Both the position numbers and the translations under genes were made by a program. A stretch of 8,146 nucleotides of DNA from Bryobacteraceae bacterium. Its GTDB lineage: Bacteria > Acidobacteriota > Terriglobia > Bryobacterales > Bryobacteraceae. Shown in pieces: positions 6,539-8,146 of this stretch. The notes beneath the pieces were generated by a model. That model saw only the letters and a program-made list of their open reading frames with translations. It made no database searches and was not told where the DNA came from. The DNA lies in assembly GCA_030039005.1 (NCBI GenBank), contig JASHQT010000109.1, positions 1 through 8,146 of the forward strand, in the 5' to 3' direction. Position 1 is the stretch's first letter, and each line of letters starts with the position of its first letter.

Positions 6539-7513
6539 CTACAAGCCCAATTTCCCCGCACTATTCTCCCGAAACAAACTTCCGTCCCGAATGTACCGCC
6601 GGACCATCTCTACGGACCTATGCCCGGTTTGGTTCATGATCGACCGCTCAGACGCCCCAGCAATTGCAGCGGATGTGGCGTGACCGGCACGGAAGAAGGT
6701 CCGGCAAAACGCGTGGGATCGAGTCCGGCACGTTGGGCCAGTTTCTTCACCACACGGGCCACGTCGATGCCGCTCAACCGCCCCGCTTGCACCTGCCCAT
6801 GCCTATTGATCGCCCGGAATAGTCCGCCGCTCGATAGCGCGGCCTGCTCAATCCACTCTTGAGCCGTGCGGACTGGACATGTCTCAGGATTGGCTCTATA
6901 CGGAATTCCGACCTTCCGGCCAACGCCGTCCTGGTCCGTTTTGCTACGGCGTAGCACGACGGTAAGGCCATCTTTGCCGAACGAACAATCCTCCACGTCC
7001 AACGCCACGAGTTCGGATCGCCGGAACGCTCCAGCGAATCCCAACAGCACCAAGGCTCGATCACGGATGCCGATCAGACACACGTCTGTGGCGTCCACCA
7101 TCGCCCGAATATCATCGGTGAGCGTGGGAGCCTTCTGTACCGCTGCTAATCCCCAGTGTCCGGCGAATACCTTTCATCGTGTTCGCCACCATTGCGTGAT
7201 GGGTCGGTGAATCCACACCCACGGCTTTGTGAGCTTCTGCAATGGCATTCATCCGCCGCTGGATGCTCCCGACCTTCAGCCGTTCGGCACAATTGGCCAG
7301 GTAGGATGCCACGGCATCGGGGGATGCTGGCAGTGGACTCGTTCCTAACGCATCACACCACCCGCAAAACTCCCTCCAATCGCAACGATACCCACGGATG
7401 GTATTTTCAGCCTTACTCCGGCGGGCAAATTCCCTGGCCAGCTCGGTCGAGGGAAGCGGAACAATGTCCGCCTCCCCTGCCGTCGGCACCAAATCGTTCA
7501 ATGCGGGATTCAT
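6539..7513 (-). pseudogene. Tyrosine recombinase (XerC/D-like integrase) with two frameshifts
   Basis: All parts of an enzyme of about 324 residues are present, but in three frames. Segment one (7513-7142) is the N-terminal SAM-like DNA-binding domain (ELAREFARRSKAENTIRGYR ... WREFCGWCDALGTSPLPAS ... MKGIRRTLGI). At about 7141 the frame shifts, and VQKAPTLTDDIRAMVDATDV continues to GFAGAFRRSELVALDVED (first catalytic arginine) and LRRSKTDQ (lysine). At about 6691-6700 a 1-nt deletion destroys the HSLR motif expected after FAG. The next frame resumes with AGHATSAAIAGASERSIMNQ, TGHRSVEM, RRYI (nucleophile) and RDGSLFRENSAGKLGL, ending at TAG 6541-6539. The ATG at 7513 overlaps the upstream stop as ATGA and has GGAAGG six bases upstream. 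With no nonsense codons and only two single-base changes, the damage is recent or a sequencing error. The family call is secure. Confidence 0.9.
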
Positions 7514-7839
7514 GCCACACCTTCCAATTCGGCGAGGTGGGCGGTAATGTAAGCATCGTTGAAGATCAGAGGCGATGCCGACTGTTCCACCTGACAGATC
7601 TCATCGTGTGTCATTCCGGCCATCCGTGCCGCCCGCCGGACGTTGACCCAACAGTAATCGGCGTTGGGGTATTCCCTGCCGATGAGTTCCCCCTGATCCG
7701 GCGTCAGAACCTCCCGGTAATAGTCGATAGAGCCGTCTGGAAGGATTCGGGCATGGTAGCGGCCATAGACGTACTGCTGAGGCTCCGCCGTCGCAATGGT
7801 AGGAGCGATTCGAGCATTCTCGCGTGTCGTGTAGATCAT
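7510..7839 (-). CDS. Unrecognised 109-residue protein in an integrase operon
   Basis: I do not recognise the family. The protein is soluble, with no signal peptide or membrane segment. It has a Tyr-rich N-terminal part (QQYVYGRYHARILPDGSIDY) that looks like short beta strands, then a mixed segment with REYPNADYCWVNVRRAARMA and a C-terminal helical part. Single cysteines sit in DYCWV and EICQV. The ATG at 7839 has a good ribosome binding site (GGAG, 8 bp upstream). It overlaps the stop of the preceding gene by ATGA, and its own stop overlaps the integrase start in the same way, so the three genes are translationally coupled. That arrangement suggests a partner of the recombinase, for example an excision or directionality factor, or simply island cargo; no DNA-binding motif is evident, so the role is open. 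Confidence 0.7.
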   Translation of the reverse strand: MIYTTRENARIAPTIATAEPQQYVYGRYHARILPDGSIDYYREVLTPDQGELIGREYPNADYCWVNVRRAARMAGMTHDEICQVEQSASPLIFNDAYITAHLAELEGVA

Positions 7840-8146
7840 GCCGCACGCTCCAACTCCGCCAACCGCTGTTTGGCCGTTTCCTTCTCAGATCCGATGGAGA
7901 ATGCCGCCTGAACGGTGTATCCTGCCCGGCGGAACTCCGGGTTGGATTTGAGCGCATCCGCGTCCTGCCGCCAATCCACACCGAACGTGGCGGCCACTAG
8001 TAGTGCATCAGCGGCACGTTTGAAACTCAGCGTGAGACCGAATCCCTTGCCCGATCCGGTGTGGGTCACCATCCACCCTTGCCGGATATCCTCATCCGCT
8101 CCGTGTTCGGTGACTCCGAGTTCACCTGATTCCGAGGGATGGACAA
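7836..8146 (-). CDS. Unrecognised protein, C-terminal part, first gene seen of the integrase operon (partial)
   Basis: The frame is open to the window edge. An ATG at 8072 would give 78 residues, but the upstream codons (ELGVTEHGADEDIRQGW before MVTHTGSGKGFG) look like continuing protein and no ribosome binding site sits before that ATG, so the real start is probably outside the window. Visible features are a Gly-rich strand region (VTHTGSGKGFGLTLSF), an Ala-rich helix (KRAADALLVAATFGVDW) and a charged C-terminal helix (SEKETAKQRLAELERAA). The GSGKG run is too short and poorly placed to be a convincing P-loop. The family and function are unknown. The stop (7838-7836) overlaps the next ATG as ATGA. 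Confidence 0.6.
   Translation of the reverse strand, partial: VHPSESGELGVTEHGADEDIRQGWMVTHTGSGKGFGLTLSFKRAADALLVAATFGVDWRQDADALKSNPEFRRAGYTVQAAFSIGSEKETAKQRLAELERAA

Noticed and set aside
7156..7911. A 251-codon plus-strand open frame.
   Set aside because: It is antisense to the integrase operon, whose minus-strand frames have conserved motifs and coupled starts.
8033..8062. GSGKG in the right-edge protein as a possible nucleotide-binding P-loop.
   Set aside because: It lacks the full GxxxxGK(S/T) pattern and the following strand order; it is more likely a glycine-rich turn.

Overview
The window looks like a degenerating mobile-element graveyard in a bacterial chromosome or large plasmid, most likely from an Acidobacteriota (Bryobacter/Solibacter-like) genome. 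That placement is inference. It rests on the style of the PilZ and PEP-CTERM proteins, the cohesin-like secreted-protein fragment, and the TraG, ISL3 and integrase variants, all of which I recognise from that group. No search was possible.

Left part (1-2340). The C-terminal end of a secreted cohesin-like protein is followed by a decayed conjugation block on the minus strand. That block holds a small ribbon-helix-helix-like protein and a TraG/VirD4-type coupling ATPase. The ATPase is broken by two in-frame TAG codons and at least two frameshifts, and its C-terminus is lost. Upstream of the small gene lie a near-perfect palindrome (possible operator) and a 100-bp inverted-repeat structure with 21-bp perfect arms.

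Middle part (2341-5101). A stretch without recognisable genes leads to a minus-strand C-terminal gene remnant. Next comes an ISL3-family transposase that has lost its central DDE region and carries one TAG nonsense codon. It abuts a tyrosine recombinase that lacks its N-terminus and has a 1-nt frameshift. Nine bases after that recombinase's stop codon lies the 5' half of a tRNA-Leu(UAA) gene, which stops pairing at the anticodon stem. This looks like an old integration site. A 34-bp imperfect direct repeat, first copy inside the recombinase end, brackets the half-tRNA.

Right part (5102-8146). Two intact genes, a PilZ-domain protein and a PEP-CTERM-anchored secreted protein, sit among recombinase debris. 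A second tyrosine recombinase runs leftward (7513 to 6539). It has two frameshifts and ends 27 bp from the PEP-CTERM gene, facing it. It is the last gene of an ATGA-coupled operon with two unrecognised small proteins, the first of which is open at the window edge. A 51-bp copy of this recombinase's 3' end lies in the same orientation on the far side of the PEP-CTERM gene (5583-5633), so that gene lies between two related recombinase ends.

Overall, at least three unrelated mobile systems (a conjugative element, an ISL3 insertion sequence, and two kinds of tyrosine-recombinase island) have landed here and decayed. The most unusual points are the PEP-CTERM gene bracketed by homologous integrase ends, the half-tRNA junction, and the two-unknowns-plus-integrase operon. 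I see no CRISPR array, rRNA or convincing new defence system.
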